Assembly (NCBI RefSeq): GCF_900176305.1 | Contig: NZ_FWXH01000002.1 | Coordinates: 1-64,000, forward strand | DNA from: Clostridium acidisoli DSM 12555 | GTDB taxonomy: Bacteria; Bacillota; Clostridia; Clostridiales; Clostridiaceae | DNA: 64,000 nt | Direction of reading: 5' to 3' | Part shown: in pieces, positions 16,931-25,995 of the stretch | Position numbering within the stretch: position 1 is the first letter of the stretch | Layout: the number at the start of each line of letters is the position of its first letter | Made by a program: the position numbers and the translations under genes | The notes under the pieces: model-generated | Told to the model about the DNA's origin: nothing | Databases searched by the model: none | Seen by the model: only the letters and a program-made list of their open reading frames with translations

Positions 16931-17719
16931 GTGAATATGAATAAAAGTGAGAAGGCTATTGAAATAAAAGATTTAAACAAGACGTTTAAAATAGATAGTG
17001 GAGACTTTAATGTACTAAATGATATAAATCTATTTGTGGATGCTGGAGAGTTTTTAAGCATTGTAGGCTCTAGTGGATGTGGTAAAAGCACTCTTCTTAG
17101 AATGATAGTTGGTCTTGATAAGAATTTTTCAGGAAGCATTTTATCATATGGAAAGTCTATTAAAGGTGCAGGAGTTGATAGGGGGATGGTTTTTCAGGAG
17201 TCTAGACTTTTCCCATGGCTTACAGTAGAAAAAAACATAGCTTTTGGTATTAGCAAAAAGTTATCGAATTCAGAGAGAAAAGAATTAGTGGAGGAAGAGC
17301 TAGAACTAGTTGGCTTACATAATTTTGCTAAGGCTTATCCAAGTCAATTATCAGGAGGTATGAAGCAAAGAATAAGTATTGCAAGGGCACTTATAAACAA
17401 ACCTAAACTTTTGTTATTAGATGAACCTTTTGGAGCTTTAGACGCTATGACACGTATTAATATGCAGCAAGAAATTTTGAAAATATGGGAAAAACAAAAA
17501 ACTACTATGATACTTGTCACTCACGATATAGACGAAGCTATATATCTTGGAGACAGAGTTGTAGTGTTATCTAGCAGGCCAGGGAAAATAAAAAAAATAG
17601 TACCAGTAAATTTATCAAGACCTCGTGATAGGAGCAGCTATGATTTTACTTATGTCAAAAGTGAGATATATAATGAATTTTTTACAAAAGTAGAAAATCC
17701 ATTTTCATATACTATATAA
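16931..17719 (+). CDS. NitT/TauT-type ABC transporter ATPase (SsuB-like)
   Basis: The 262-residue ATPase has Walker A GSSGCGKST, signature LSGGMKQRISIARAL, Walker B LLLLDEPFGALD and the H-loop THDIDEA. The FPWLTVEKNIAFG and RPGKIKKIV motifs mark the SsuB/TauB subfamily. It starts at GTG 16931 (GGAGG is 6 bases upstream); an ATG 6 bases later is an alternative. It energises import together with the permease upstream. The 32-bp gap to the next gene suggests one transcript. Confidence 0.92.
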   Translation: MNMNKSEKAIEIKDLNKTFKIDSGDFNVLNDINLFVDAGEFLSIVGSSGCGKSTLLRMIVGLDKNFSGSILSYGKSIKGAGVDRGMVFQESRLFPWLTVEKNIAFGISKKLSNSERKELVEEELELVGLHNFAKAYPSQLSGGMKQRISIARALINKPKLLLLDEPFGALDAMTRINMQQEILKIWEKQKTTMILVTHDIDEAIYLGDRVVVLSSRPGKIKKIVPVNLSRPRDRSSYDFTYVKSEIYNEFFTKVENPFSYTI

Positions 17720-17750
17720 ATTTAAACATAAACGAAAGGGGAAATTTTTA

Positions 17751-18950
17751 ATGAGTTATTTTAGTTATTTAGAATGTTCAAAATGTGGTAATAAGTATTC
17801 GTCAAAAGAAGTACATAATTTATGTGAGTGTGGGGCACCTTTGCTTGTAAGGTATGATTTGGAAGCGATAAAAAAGAATGTGGACAAAAATGTATTTAAA
17901 GGCAGAGAAAAAGGGCTATTTAGATTTAAAGAACTTTTACCAGTTGAGGATGAAAAAAACATAGTTACTCTAGGGGAAGGAGATACACCAGTTTTTAAAT
18001 TAGAAAAATTAGGAGATAAAATAGGACTAAAAAATTTATATATTAAGGATGAAGGACTTAATCCAACTGGAACGTTTAAAGCAAGAGGTGCAGCGGTAGG
18101 TGTATCAAAAGCTAAAGAACTAGGTATAAAAACAATAGCAATGCCAACAGCAGGAAATGCAGGTGGTGCTTGGTCGGCTTATTCGGCTAAAGCAGGAATT
18201 GAACTTGTGGTTGCTATGCCATATGATGCACCAGATTTAGCTAAAAAAGAAGCATATATATATGGATCAAAAACTTATCTTGTAAAAGGCCTCATATCTG
18301 ATGCAGGCAAAATAATAGCCAAAGGTGTAAAAAAGCATGGATGGTTTGATGCAGCTACACTTAAAGAACCATATAGAATTGAAGGAAAAAAAACCATGGG
18401 ACTTGAAATTGCAGAATATTTCAATTGGGAATTTCCAGATGCTATTCTTTATCCTACTGGAGGTGGTGTTGGAATAATTGGTATATGGAAAGCTTTCAAG
18501 GAGCTAGAAGAATTGGGTTGGATAAAAAATAAAATTCCAAAACTTATAGCAGTACAATCTGAAGGTTGCAATCCTATAGTAAAAGCATTTAATGAAGACA
18601 AAGAAGCATCTGAATTTTGTGAAGATGCAAATACTATAGCAGGTGGAATTCGTGTACCTAAAGCACTAGGAGATTTTTTAGTACTTGATGCTGTTAGGGA
18701 AAGTAAAGGAACAGCAGTTGAGGTGAAGGATTCTGAGATTATAGAATCTCTTAATCTTCTAGCTAAAGCAGAGGGATTATTCATAGCACCAGAAGGAGCA
18801 ACTTTAGTTGCTGCGGTTAATAAATTAGTTAAAGATGGGTTCCTAAAAGAAGAGGAGAAGGTTGTACTTTTAAATACTGGAAGTGGGCTAAAATATGCAA
18901 ACTTAGTGGACGAAAAACTACCGATACTTGAAATTGATTCAGATATTTAA
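17751..18950 (+). CDS. Threonine synthase-like PLP enzyme (threonine or cysteate synthase family)
   Basis: The 399-residue protein has an N-terminal zinc-ribbon (Cys9, Cys12, Cys25, Cys27) followed by the fold-type II PLP domain. The PLP lysine is probably Lys110 in NPTGTFKARG; GNAGGAWSAYSA is the substrate loop and PTGGGVGIIG the phosphate loop. This layout is shared by threonine synthases and by the archaeal cysteate synthase, which makes cysteate from phosphoserine and sulfite. The gene sits inside a sulfonate-type transporter operon, not with threonine genes. A role in making or breaking a C3 amino acid such as cysteate is therefore plausible but unproven. Confidence 0.85.
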   Translation: MSYFSYLECSKCGNKYSSKEVHNLCECGAPLLVRYDLEAIKKNVDKNVFKGREKGLFRFKELLPVEDEKNIVTLGEGDTPVFKLEKLGDKIGLKNLYIKDEGLNPTGTFKARGAAVGVSKAKELGIKTIAMPTAGNAGGAWSAYSAKAGIELVVAMPYDAPDLAKKEAYIYGSKTYLVKGLISDAGKIIAKGVKKHGWFDAATLKEPYRIEGKKTMGLEIAEYFNWEFPDAILYPTGGGVGIIGIWKAFKELEELGWIKNKIPKLIAVQSEGCNPIVKAFNEDKEASEFCEDANTIAGGIRVPKALGDFLVLDAVRESKGTAVEVKDSEIIESLNLLAKAEGLFIAPEGATLVAAVNKLVKDGFLKEEEKVVLLNTGSGLKYANLVDEKLPILEIDSDI

Positions 18951-18971
18951 ATATAATAGGGGGCTAATAAA

Positions 18972-19976
18972 ATGAAAAAAATTACTGCTATAATTTCAAT
19001 AATTCTAATAAGTATATTATCTTTTACAGCATGTAATGGGGGAAGTAGTACAAACTCAACAGCAAGCAACAAAAATTCGTCTAAACCAAAAGAAATAACA
19101 ATAGGGTATCAACCGGGAATAAATCATACACTTGTAATTGTTGCAAAAAATCAAGGATGGTTTCAAGATGAATTTAAAAAAGATAATATAAATATTAAAT
19201 TTGAAAGTTTTGTATCTGGGCCACCAATGATTGAGGCTTTTGCTGGTGGAAGACTAGATATAGGTGGAGTTGGGGATCAACCATCGATTCAAGCAAAAGC
19301 AAATAATGTTGATGTTAAAGCCATAGGCGTATATGCACAAGGGTATAAATTAAATTCAATACTTGCGGCAACCGGCTCAAACATAAAATCAGCCAAGGAT
19401 TTAAAGGGAAAAAAGGTTGCTGTAACAGTTGGATCTTCTGCACATATGCTTCTTAATAGGTATCTAGCATCAGTTGGACTTAAACAAAGTGATATACAAC
19501 TTGTTAACTTACAGCCAACAGATATAAAAACTTCTTTTGATTCAAAAAACATAGATGCAGCAATTGTTTGGGAACCATATGCATCTGCTATTGAGGCTGA
19601 AAATGCAGCTTATAAAATAGGTGATGGAACTAACCTAAAGTATGAAGTTAACCTACTTCTAGCGAGTAATTCCTTTGCAAAAAGTAATCCAGATATAGTT
19701 AAAAGACTTTTGAAGGTTTACAATAAATCAGAAAAGTGGGTTGAAGCAAATCCAGATAAAGCAGCAGATATACTTTCAAAAGAACTTAAATTAAATAAAG
19801 ATATCGCAAGAAAAGGCCTTGATAAGGAAGATCTTGATGTTAGATTTACAGATGAGGCTGTAAAATCACTTACATCTACTATCAAAACTTTAAGAGAAAA
19901 TAATACTATAAGAAAAGATGTAAATATAAATGATCTTATAGACAAAACTTACCTAGAAGGCGCAGGAATAAAGTAA
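18972..19976 (+). CDS. ABC transporter substrate-binding lipoprotein (SsuA-like)
   Basis: The 334-residue protein has a lipoprotein signal with FTAC (lipid-modified Cys at about 21) and a Ser/Asn-rich linker, then an SsuA/NMT1-type fold: ITIGYQPGINHTLVIVAKNQGWF, IEAFAGGRLDIGGVGDQPSI and DLKGKKVAVTVGSSAHMLL. It should capture the substrate outside the membrane for the permease and ATPase encoded upstream. The position after the PLP enzyme gene, not beside the permease, shows that transport and metabolism genes are interleaved in one operon. Confidence 0.9.
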   Translation: MKKITAIISIILISILSFTACNGGSSTNSTASNKNSSKPKEITIGYQPGINHTLVIVAKNQGWFQDEFKKDNINIKFESFVSGPPMIEAFAGGRLDIGGVGDQPSIQAKANNVDVKAIGVYAQGYKLNSILAATGSNIKSAKDLKGKKVAVTVGSSAHMLLNRYLASVGLKQSDIQLVNLQPTDIKTSFDSKNIDAAIVWEPYASAIEAENAAYKIGDGTNLKYEVNLLLASNSFAKSNPDIVKRLLKVYNKSEKWVEANPDKAADILSKELKLNKDIARKGLDKEDLDVRFTDEAVKSLTSTIKTLRENNTIRKDVNINDLIDKTYLEGAGIK

Positions 19977-20010
19977 AACATCAGGTATTTAATTAATAGA
20001 AGGTGTTATT

Positions 20011-21294
20011 ATGAACTCTCTCAATTTGAGCAAATTTGAAGAAATACAATTACCTAAATTTTTAAAGTTAAGACAAAATTTTAGAAGTGACAGAATTACA
20101 GACATTAAAGAGGAAGTAAAAAAACGATTTAAAGCACATCTATGTAATTTAAGCAATAAAAGAATTGCAGTTGGTGTTGGAAGTCGTGGAATAGCAAATA
20201 TTGATATAATAACCAAAGCAGTTATAGAGTGTTTAAAAGAAGCTGGAGCTATACCTTTTATAGTTCCAGCTATGGGTAGTCATGGAGGAGGAGACGAAGC
20301 TGGACAGAAGAAGATTCTAGATTCATATGGAATTAATGAGACTACTATGGGAACTAGTATAGATGCTTCTATGGATACAGAACTTATAGGAATGTATGGA
20401 TTGGATTTACCAGTATATGTGGCAAAAAGTGCACTTCTAGCTGATGGAATAGTTATAATACCTAGAGTAAAACCACATACAGGCTTTAGAGGTAAAATTG
20501 AAAGTGGAGTTTGTAAAATGCTTTGTATCGGTCTTGGAAAACAAAAAGGAGCAGAGTCAATTCATAGCAAGGGGTTTGAAAAATTTCCTGAATTAATACC
20601 GGAAGTAGGACGGCTTATAGCAAGAAAAACAAAACTCTTATTTGCAGTGGCTATAGTTGAAAATGCATATGATGAAACCTATAAGATAGAAGTTATAAAT
20701 AAAGATGAAATATTGAATTTAAAAAAGGAAGCAGCGCTACTTGAAGAGAGTAGAAAGCTTATGGGAAAAATATTTATACCTAAATTTGATGTACTTGTAA
20801 TAGATGAAATAGGCAAAAATATAAGTGGTAATGGACAAGATCCGAATGTAACTGGATTATATTTTACAGGGTGTGTTAGTGGGGGACCTCAGTTTAAAAA
20901 ATGTGTTATTCTTGATATAACTAAAGAATCCCATGGAAATGCAAATGGAGTAGGTGTTTCAGATATTATTACTAGAAGATTGTTTGATAAAATAGACTTT
21001 ATAGCTATGTACACAAATTGCTTTACTAGTACATATATGGAACCATGTAAAATACCTATGGTTGCATCAAATTCAGAGGATGCCATAAAGATTGCAGTTA
21101 AAACTTGTAATGGTGTTATGGGTGGACAGCATAAAATTGTTTGGATAAAAAATACAATGGAATTAGAAAACATTATAATTAGTGAACCTATTTTAGAACA
21201 AGTAAAATCAAATCCCAAATTGGAGGTTCTAACTGAAGCTGAAGATGTGAAATTTTACAAAGGGGAACCTAAATTTTCGTGGGATAAAATTTAA
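20011..21294 (+). CDS. LarA-like protein (lactate racemase domain, DUF2088)
   Basis: The 427-residue protein matches the lactate racemase (LarA) N-terminal family. GSHGGGDE contributes His91 and VKPHTGF contributes His156; their spacing (65) is close to that of the catalytic His108/His174 pair of Lactobacillus plantarum LarA. LarA holds a nickel-pincer nucleotide on Lys184; the position ten residues after His156 is Gly here, and the nearest lysine is Lys162 in FRGKIESG. It may therefore be a divergent racemase or epimerase of another 2-hydroxyacid. No larB, larC or larE is in the window. The nickel/cobalt transporter at 10.3-13.3 kb is suggestive context. Confidence 0.82.
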   Translation: MNSLNLSKFEEIQLPKFLKLRQNFRSDRITDIKEEVKKRFKAHLCNLSNKRIAVGVGSRGIANIDIITKAVIECLKEAGAIPFIVPAMGSHGGGDEAGQKKILDSYGINETTMGTSIDASMDTELIGMYGLDLPVYVAKSALLADGIVIIPRVKPHTGFRGKIESGVCKMLCIGLGKQKGAESIHSKGFEKFPELIPEVGRLIARKTKLLFAVAIVENAYDETYKIEVINKDEILNLKKEAALLEESRKLMGKIFIPKFDVLVIDEIGKNISGNGQDPNVTGLYFTGCVSGGPQFKKCVILDITKESHGNANGVGVSDIITRRLFDKIDFIAMYTNCFTSTYMEPCKIPMVASNSEDAIKIAVKTCNGVMGGQHKIVWIKNTMELENIIISEPILEQVKSNPKLEVLTEAEDVKFYKGEPKFSWDKI

Positions 21295-21310
21295 ATTTAA
21301 GGAGGATATA

Positions 21311-22390
21311 ATGGTCTATAAAAAATATAGATATGAAAATTTAAAAAAACTATGCAATGTAGTTTTTGAAAAGTTTGGATTTGATGAAGAAGATAGTGAA
21401 ACAATAACTGATGTATTATTACTTTCAGACTTATTTGGAATTGAATCTCATGGAATACAGAGACTTTCGAAATATTATAAAGAAATAAAAAATGGTCTTA
21501 TAAAAGTAAATTCAAAAATAAAAGTAATTAAAGAAACTCAAATATCCACTGTTATAGATGCAAATGAAAGTATAGGACAGATAGTTAGTAAAAAAGCCAT
21601 GAATATGGCAATAGAAAAAGCAAAGAGTTCAGGAATAGGAATAGTTTTGGTAAATAATTCTAATCATTATGGAATAGCTGGATATTACGCAAAAATGGCA
21701 GAAAAAGAAGGGCTTCTTGGTATTTCAATGACCAATTCTCCAGCAATCACAGTTCCGATTTTTGGGAGAGAAGCCATGATGGGAAGTAATCCTATTGCTA
21801 TAGCTATGCCAGCAACTCCACATTCTTTCTTAATGGATATGTCTACAAGCGTTGTAACTAGAGGCAAAATAGAAGTATACAACAAAAGGAACGAAAAGCT
21901 TCCAGTAGGTTGGACTCTTGATTCTAAAGGTGAAGATGCCTTTAGTGCACAGGAAGTTTTATATAATATAGCAAATAAAAAAGGTGGAGGCATAGTTCCA
22001 TTAGGTGGAGCCAAAGAAATGCTAGGAGGACATAAAGGTTATGGTTTTGCACTTGCGGTTGAACTGTTTACAGCAATTCTGTCAGGTGGATTAACTGCTA
22101 ATTATGTACATGTAGGTGGTGTTTCAGGGACATGTCATTCATTCATAGCAGTTGATTATGGAATATTTGGCGATAAAAAAATTGTTGAGAATAATTTTTC
22201 TAAATATCTACAAGAAATAAGGCAATCTAAAAAAGCTCAAGGAGCACATAGAATATACATTCATGGAGAAAAAGAGGCTGAAGCATATAATGATAGAATT
22301 AAAAATGGAATTCCTATGAATGATAATACTTTAAAAGAAATAGAGGAGATTTGCAAAAATTTTAAATTGGATATTAAAGATTATATTTAA
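21311..22390 (+). CDS. Ldh2/malate/sulfolactate dehydrogenase family oxidoreductase (ComC-like)
   Basis: The 359-residue protein belongs to the Ldh2 family of NAD(P)-dependent 2-hydroxyacid dehydrogenases (malate, L-lactate, ureidoglycolate and (R)-sulfolactate enzymes). It shows SDLFGIESHGIQRL (about 40-53) with the conserved His, VNNSNHYGIAGYYA (about 115-128), TNSPA, and GSNPIAIAMPA. GGHKGYGFALAVELFTAILSG is the C-terminal signature. It should interconvert a 2-oxoacid and a 2-hydroxyacid. Its position 16 bp after the LarA-like gene suggests the racemase supplies the enantiomer it uses. The sulfonate transporter makes sulfolactate a candidate substrate. Confidence 0.9.
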   Translation: MVYKKYRYENLKKLCNVVFEKFGFDEEDSETITDVLLLSDLFGIESHGIQRLSKYYKEIKNGLIKVNSKIKVIKETQISTVIDANESIGQIVSKKAMNMAIEKAKSSGIGIVLVNNSNHYGIAGYYAKMAEKEGLLGISMTNSPAITVPIFGREAMMGSNPIAIAMPATPHSFLMDMSTSVVTRGKIEVYNKRNEKLPVGWTLDSKGEDAFSAQEVLYNIANKKGGGIVPLGGAKEMLGGHKGYGFALAVELFTAILSGGLTANYVHVGGVSGTCHSFIAVDYGIFGDKKIVENNFSKYLQEIRQSKKAQGAHRIYIHGEKEAEAYNDRIKNGIPMNDNTLKEIEEICKNFKLDIKDYI

Positions 22391-22490
22391 AGAATGTTCA
22401 AAAAGATAAGAATAAAGTATGCTATATAAAAATTCCCATTAACTTGTTATAATTAGTTTTAAGAAAATAACATAAGGGGATGGATATTTT

Positions 22491-23648
22491 ATGGAGAAGG
22501 TTGCTTTATTAAAGTGTACGGATTACGATGTAGATAATATTGAAAAAAAGCTTAGAGAAGGTTTTGAACTTTTGGGTGGGGATTCTTTTTTGAAAGAACT
22601 TATACCAGAAAATAGTAAGGTATTATTAAAACCTAATTTTCTAAGTGTAATTGAAAAAGGATCTCCAGTTATAACACATTATGCTGTGTTTGAAGCTGTC
22701 GTTAGAATAGTTAAGGAGTATAGCAGCAACATAGTATTTGGAGATTCACCAGGTTCAGGTGATACTAAAAAAGCTGCTGAAAAGTCAGGATTAATGGAAG
22801 TTGCAGAAAGATATGGAGTTAGGTTTGTTGATTTCAATGATCAAACGCATGTTGAACTTAAAAACCCAATAATGTACAAGTTTTGGAATATTGCTAAAGC
22901 ACCTTATGAGGCAGATGTAGTTATAACTTTACCTAAGTTAAAAACTCATGCAATGATGTATTATACAGGAGCAGTTAAAAATCAATTTGGATGTGTACCT
23001 GGTTCTCAAAAAGCAGCATGGCACACAAAATTACCTGATGCAGTTAACTTCAGTAAGATGTTACTTGACTTAAATTCTGTTGTGAAAACTAGTTTTGCAA
23101 TTCTTGATGGCATAATTGCAATGGAAGGGAATGGTCCTAGAAATGGTACACCTAAAAAAATGGATACTATAATTATGGGAAAGTGCCTTACAGCAGTTGA
23201 TTCTACGGCAGTAAGGTTAATTGGGTATGATAATGTACTGTCCATACCAATTTTAAAAGTTGCTCATGATACAAAATGGGGAGCAGTAATGCCAGAAGAA
23301 ATAGAGATCCTAGGAGAAAAGGTTGAGAATATGAAATGTAAAAATTTTAAACTCTCACGAAATGCAAAGGTAATTAACTTTGTAAGTCCATCACTAAATA
23401 ATTTTGTGGCCTCACTCACTGCACCTAATCCAGTTGTAATTGAAGAAAAGTGTATTGGATGTAGGAAATGCAGTGAAGTTTGTCCAGAAAAACCTAAGGT
23501 GATATCTTTTGTAAAACATAACAATAAGGTAATACCGAAATGGAATTATAGTAATTGCATACGTTGTTTTTGTTGTCAGGAACTTTGTCCTAAAGGAGCA
23601 ATAATAACAAAAAACAAGCAACTAAGCAAAATGTTAGGCTTAAAATAG
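22491..23648 (+). CDS. DUF362 domain protein with two C-terminal 4Fe-4S motifs
   Basis: The 385-residue protein has an N-terminal DUF362 domain (about 1-300; VLLKPNFL, FGDSPGSGD, TLPKLKTHAMMYYTGAVKN) and a C-terminal ferredoxin-like domain. That domain has two complete cluster motifs, CIGCRKCSEVCP and CIRCFCCQELCP (about residues 324-370). DUF362 proteins are of unknown function, with a few electron-transfer or reductase suggestions. It lies 100 bp after the dehydrogenase gene with its own possible TATAAT (near 22450), so it may be only partly co-transcribed. GGGGATGG precedes the ATG. Confidence 0.88.
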   Translation: MEKVALLKCTDYDVDNIEKKLREGFELLGGDSFLKELIPENSKVLLKPNFLSVIEKGSPVITHYAVFEAVVRIVKEYSSNIVFGDSPGSGDTKKAAEKSGLMEVAERYGVRFVDFNDQTHVELKNPIMYKFWNIAKAPYEADVVITLPKLKTHAMMYYTGAVKNQFGCVPGSQKAAWHTKLPDAVNFSKMLLDLNSVVKTSFAILDGIIAMEGNGPRNGTPKKMDTIIMGKCLTAVDSTAVRLIGYDNVLSIPILKVAHDTKWGAVMPEEIEILGEKVENMKCKNFKLSRNAKVINFVSPSLNNFVASLTAPNPVVIEEKCIGCRKCSEVCPEKPKVISFVKHNNKVIPKWNYSNCIRCFCCQELCPKGAIITKNKQLSKMLGLK

Positions 23649-23727
23649 AAAAGAAGAAAAATTAAAAATTCAGATGAATAATAAATAATACAAAACAAAT
23701 ACTAATATAGCTAGGATGGTGATTTTT

Positions 23728-24105
23728 ATGAAGCAAAAAAAAATTACGATAATTCTTACTTCTATATTAGTAATTTTGTTTATATCACTTTTTATAGTTC
23801 AACATATAATGTTTTATGTGGGTAATCCAACTTTTCCTAATATGATAGAGGAAGTAATAACATACTCCTCTAAAAATCAATGGGATAAGGCTGATGAAAC
23901 CTTAACAAAAGTTGAAGAAAAATGGAATAAAGCTCAGACATTAATTGCTATTAAGTATGCAGATCAGGATTATTCATTTTTAAAGATTGGAATTTCTAGG
24001 TTAAGAGGTGCAATTAATACAAAAGACAGGTATGGTGCTCAACGTGAAGGAAAAGCATGCATTTTGCTTTTCAAAAATATAACGTCAGTTTCACCTAATC
24101 CATAG
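23728..24105 (+). CDS. DUF4363 family membrane-anchored protein
   Basis: The 125-residue protein has an N-terminal membrane helix (about 7-27) and a helical extracytoplasmic part with EEVITYSSKNQWDKADETL and FLKIGISRLRGAI, as in DUF4363. I chose ATG 23728 because AGGATGGTGA lies just upstream; an ATG 12 bases earlier falls within that site. It is 15 bp before a DUF421 gene, a pairing common in clostridia. The function is unknown; sporulation links have been suggested for such pairs. Confidence 0.8.
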   Translation: MKQKKITIILTSILVILFISLFIVQHIMFYVGNPTFPNMIEEVITYSSKNQWDKADETLTKVEEKWNKAQTLIAIKYADQDYSFLKIGISRLRGAINTKDRYGAQREGKACILLFKNITSVSPNP

Positions 24106-24120
24106 AAAGGATGATTACAA

Positions 24121-24795
24121 ATGATTGCGTTATTAGTGTATATAATAAGATGTTTTGTCATGATTATTACAACATGGCTAATTTGTAACTTTATAGGAAA
24201 AAAATCATTAGCTCAATTTACGCCATATGATGTTGCAATTCTCTTCATTATTTCTAATGTTATATCTCAGCCACTTGTAAATAAAGATTTATTTAAAACG
24301 GCTTTAGGTGTAATAATTCTGGCTGTAGGAATACTTATAATATCACGATTATCACTATTTCGTAAATTTTATGGAGTAGATGGGATGCCAAGTGTTATAA
24401 TAGCAAATGGAAAACTTATTAAAAATGAACTTAAGAGAAATCACTTAAACATATATACTCTTTTATCTATGTTACGATTTCAAGGGTATAATAAAATTGC
24501 AGATGTAAATTATGCTATTTTAGAGCCTGGAGGACAAATATCTGTAATCCCTAAAAGTAGCTCAAGACCTCCAACAACCGAGGACATGAATCTTAATGTT
24601 CCAGATGAAGGACTTACATTTGCCGTAATTATAGATGGAAAAATAAATAAAAACATATTAACTTATGCTAAAATAAATGAGGATTGGCTTCTTCGGGAGT
24701 TACATAAAACATCCAAAGCAAAACCAAAAGATGTATTTTATGCCGAAGTTGATTCTAATAAAAAGCTTTATGTGAATCTATATAAAGATGTTTGA
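24121..24795 (+). CDS. DUF421 (YetF-like) membrane protein
   Basis: The 224-residue protein has three N-terminal membrane helices (residues 1-80) with the family motif GKKSLAQFTPYDVAILFIISN. A cytoplasmic domain of two subdomains follows, with LSMLRFQGYNKIADVNYAILEPGGQISVIPK. This is the YetF/DUF421 family of unknown biochemical role. AAAGGATG precedes the ATG, and the gene appears to form an operon with the DUF4363 gene upstream. Confidence 0.87.
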   Translation: MIALLVYIIRCFVMIITTWLICNFIGKKSLAQFTPYDVAILFIISNVISQPLVNKDLFKTALGVIILAVGILIISRLSLFRKFYGVDGMPSVIIANGKLIKNELKRNHLNIYTLLSMLRFQGYNKIADVNYAILEPGGQISVIPKSSSRPPTTEDMNLNVPDEGLTFAVIIDGKINKNILTYAKINEDWLLRELHKTSKAKPKDVFYAEVDSNKKLYVNLYKDV

Positions 24796-24843
24796 ATAGG
24801 ATTTATTATTAAAACAAATGTTTAAAGGTGGAGGAATAAAAAA

Positions 24844-25704
24844 TTGATAAAATTGATTGTATCGGATATGGATGGAACATTACTTGGTAAAGATCATGAC
24901 ATATCAGAAGGAAATTTAAAAGCAATAAGAAAAGCAGAAGAAATGGGGGTGCATTTTTCAATTGCTACAGGCAGAGCATATGAAGATGTTAAGCCTTTTC
25001 TTGATAAATATAAATTAAACTGCGAATGTATAACACAAAATGGTGCAGAGTATAGAGATGAAAAGGGAACAATATTACAAGGTATTTATATAGATATAAA
25101 TAAGGTTAGAGATATTTTGAACATAATGGGGGGAGAAGGTTTTACATCTGAAATATATACAGACAAAGGTTTCTACACTATTAATACTGAGGAGGAAACT
25201 TTAAAGGGAATGGCATATAGAGTCCAAACCTTTAATCCGGAAATAAAAAGTTACGAAGAAGCACTTATAAAAGCCAAAGAAAATACTCATTTCATAAATT
25301 TAAATTATATTAAGGATATAAACGAATTTTTAAATACAGACGTAAAAATAGGTAAATTTGTTGCATTTTTCAATTCAGTAGACAAGATTTCTAAATTGAA
25401 AATGAAACTTGAGGCAATAGATGGACTAGCTATCTCATCTAGTTTCATAACAAATATAGAAATAAATCATATAGAAGCTCAAAAGGGAATTATATTGGCT
25501 AAGGTTGCTAAAAAAATGGGACTAAAAAAGGAAGAAGTTATGGTAGTTGGAGATAGTTTTAACGATTGGTCAATGTTTACTGAGTTCCCAATATCCTTTG
25601 CCATGGGTAATGCAATTCCTGAAATAAAGAAAGCAGCAAAGTATGTAACGGATACAAATGATAAAGATGGAGTAGCTAAAGCTATTTACAAGGCTTTAGC
25701 TTAA
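24844..25704 (+). CDS. Cof-type HAD-IIB family phosphatase
   Basis: The 286-residue protein has the HAD motifs: nucleophile block SDMDGTLL (Asp8 and Asp10), motif II ATGRAYEDV, a C2-type cap, a motif III lysine near KKMGLKKEEV, and motif IV VVGDSFNDWSMF. Cof enzymes dephosphorylate sugar phosphates, FMN or PLP-type substrates; the exact one is not predictable. The start is TTG at 24844, with GGTGGAGGA about 8 bases before it and no closer ATG. It converges on the small gene at 25701, overlapping by 4 bp. Confidence 0.9.
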   Translation: MIKLIVSDMDGTLLGKDHDISEGNLKAIRKAEEMGVHFSIATGRAYEDVKPFLDKYKLNCECITQNGAEYRDEKGTILQGIYIDINKVRDILNIMGGEGFTSEIYTDKGFYTINTEEETLKGMAYRVQTFNPEIKSYEEALIKAKENTHFINLNYIKDINEFLNTDVKIGKFVAFFNSVDKISKLKMKLEAIDGLAISSSFITNIEINHIEAQKGIILAKVAKKMGLKKEEVMVVGDSFNDWSMFTEFPISFAMGNAIPEIKKAAKYVTDTNDKDGVAKAIYKALA

Positions 25705-25961
25705 ACAATTATTGTTACAGTTACTCCATCATGGGTTTTTACATCGACAAGTTTTAGTCCTTTATAATCTTTTAATACATCAAAGCCAGTTTTAAGTTCC
25801 CTAAAGTTAACGCAGTCAATATATTGCCTATTTTCAGCAGGAATGTATCGTTTGGCAATTGTTGCTCCAAAACCTCCTAATCCTAGGATGGCTTTTACCA
25901 GTCCTAATGGTGCTGGTATTTTAAAACTTTTTCCATCTTTAAGCTTTATATATATTTTCAA
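25701..25961 (-). CDS. Small hypothetical protein of the DUF2089 operon
   Basis: The 86-residue protein, read from TTG at 25961 with AAAGGAAG about 7 bases upstream, begins (M)KIYIKLKDGKSFKIPAPLGL. I do not recognise a named family. A hydrophobic segment lies at about residues 20-38 and a C-terminal VKTHDGVTVTIIV strand follows. An ATG 18 bases upstream is an alternative start. It is the last gene of a three-gene unit with a SHOCT-like protein and a DUF2089 protein, so it may be part of an envelope-stress or similar response. Confidence 0.65.
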   Translation of the reverse strand: MKIYIKLKDGKSFKIPAPLGLVKAILGLGGFGATIAKRYIPAENRQYIDCVNFRELKTGFDVLKDYKGLKLVDVKTHDGVTVTIIV

Positions 25962-25995
25962 ATTTATTCTTCCTTTCATTAATAAAGGGAAACCT

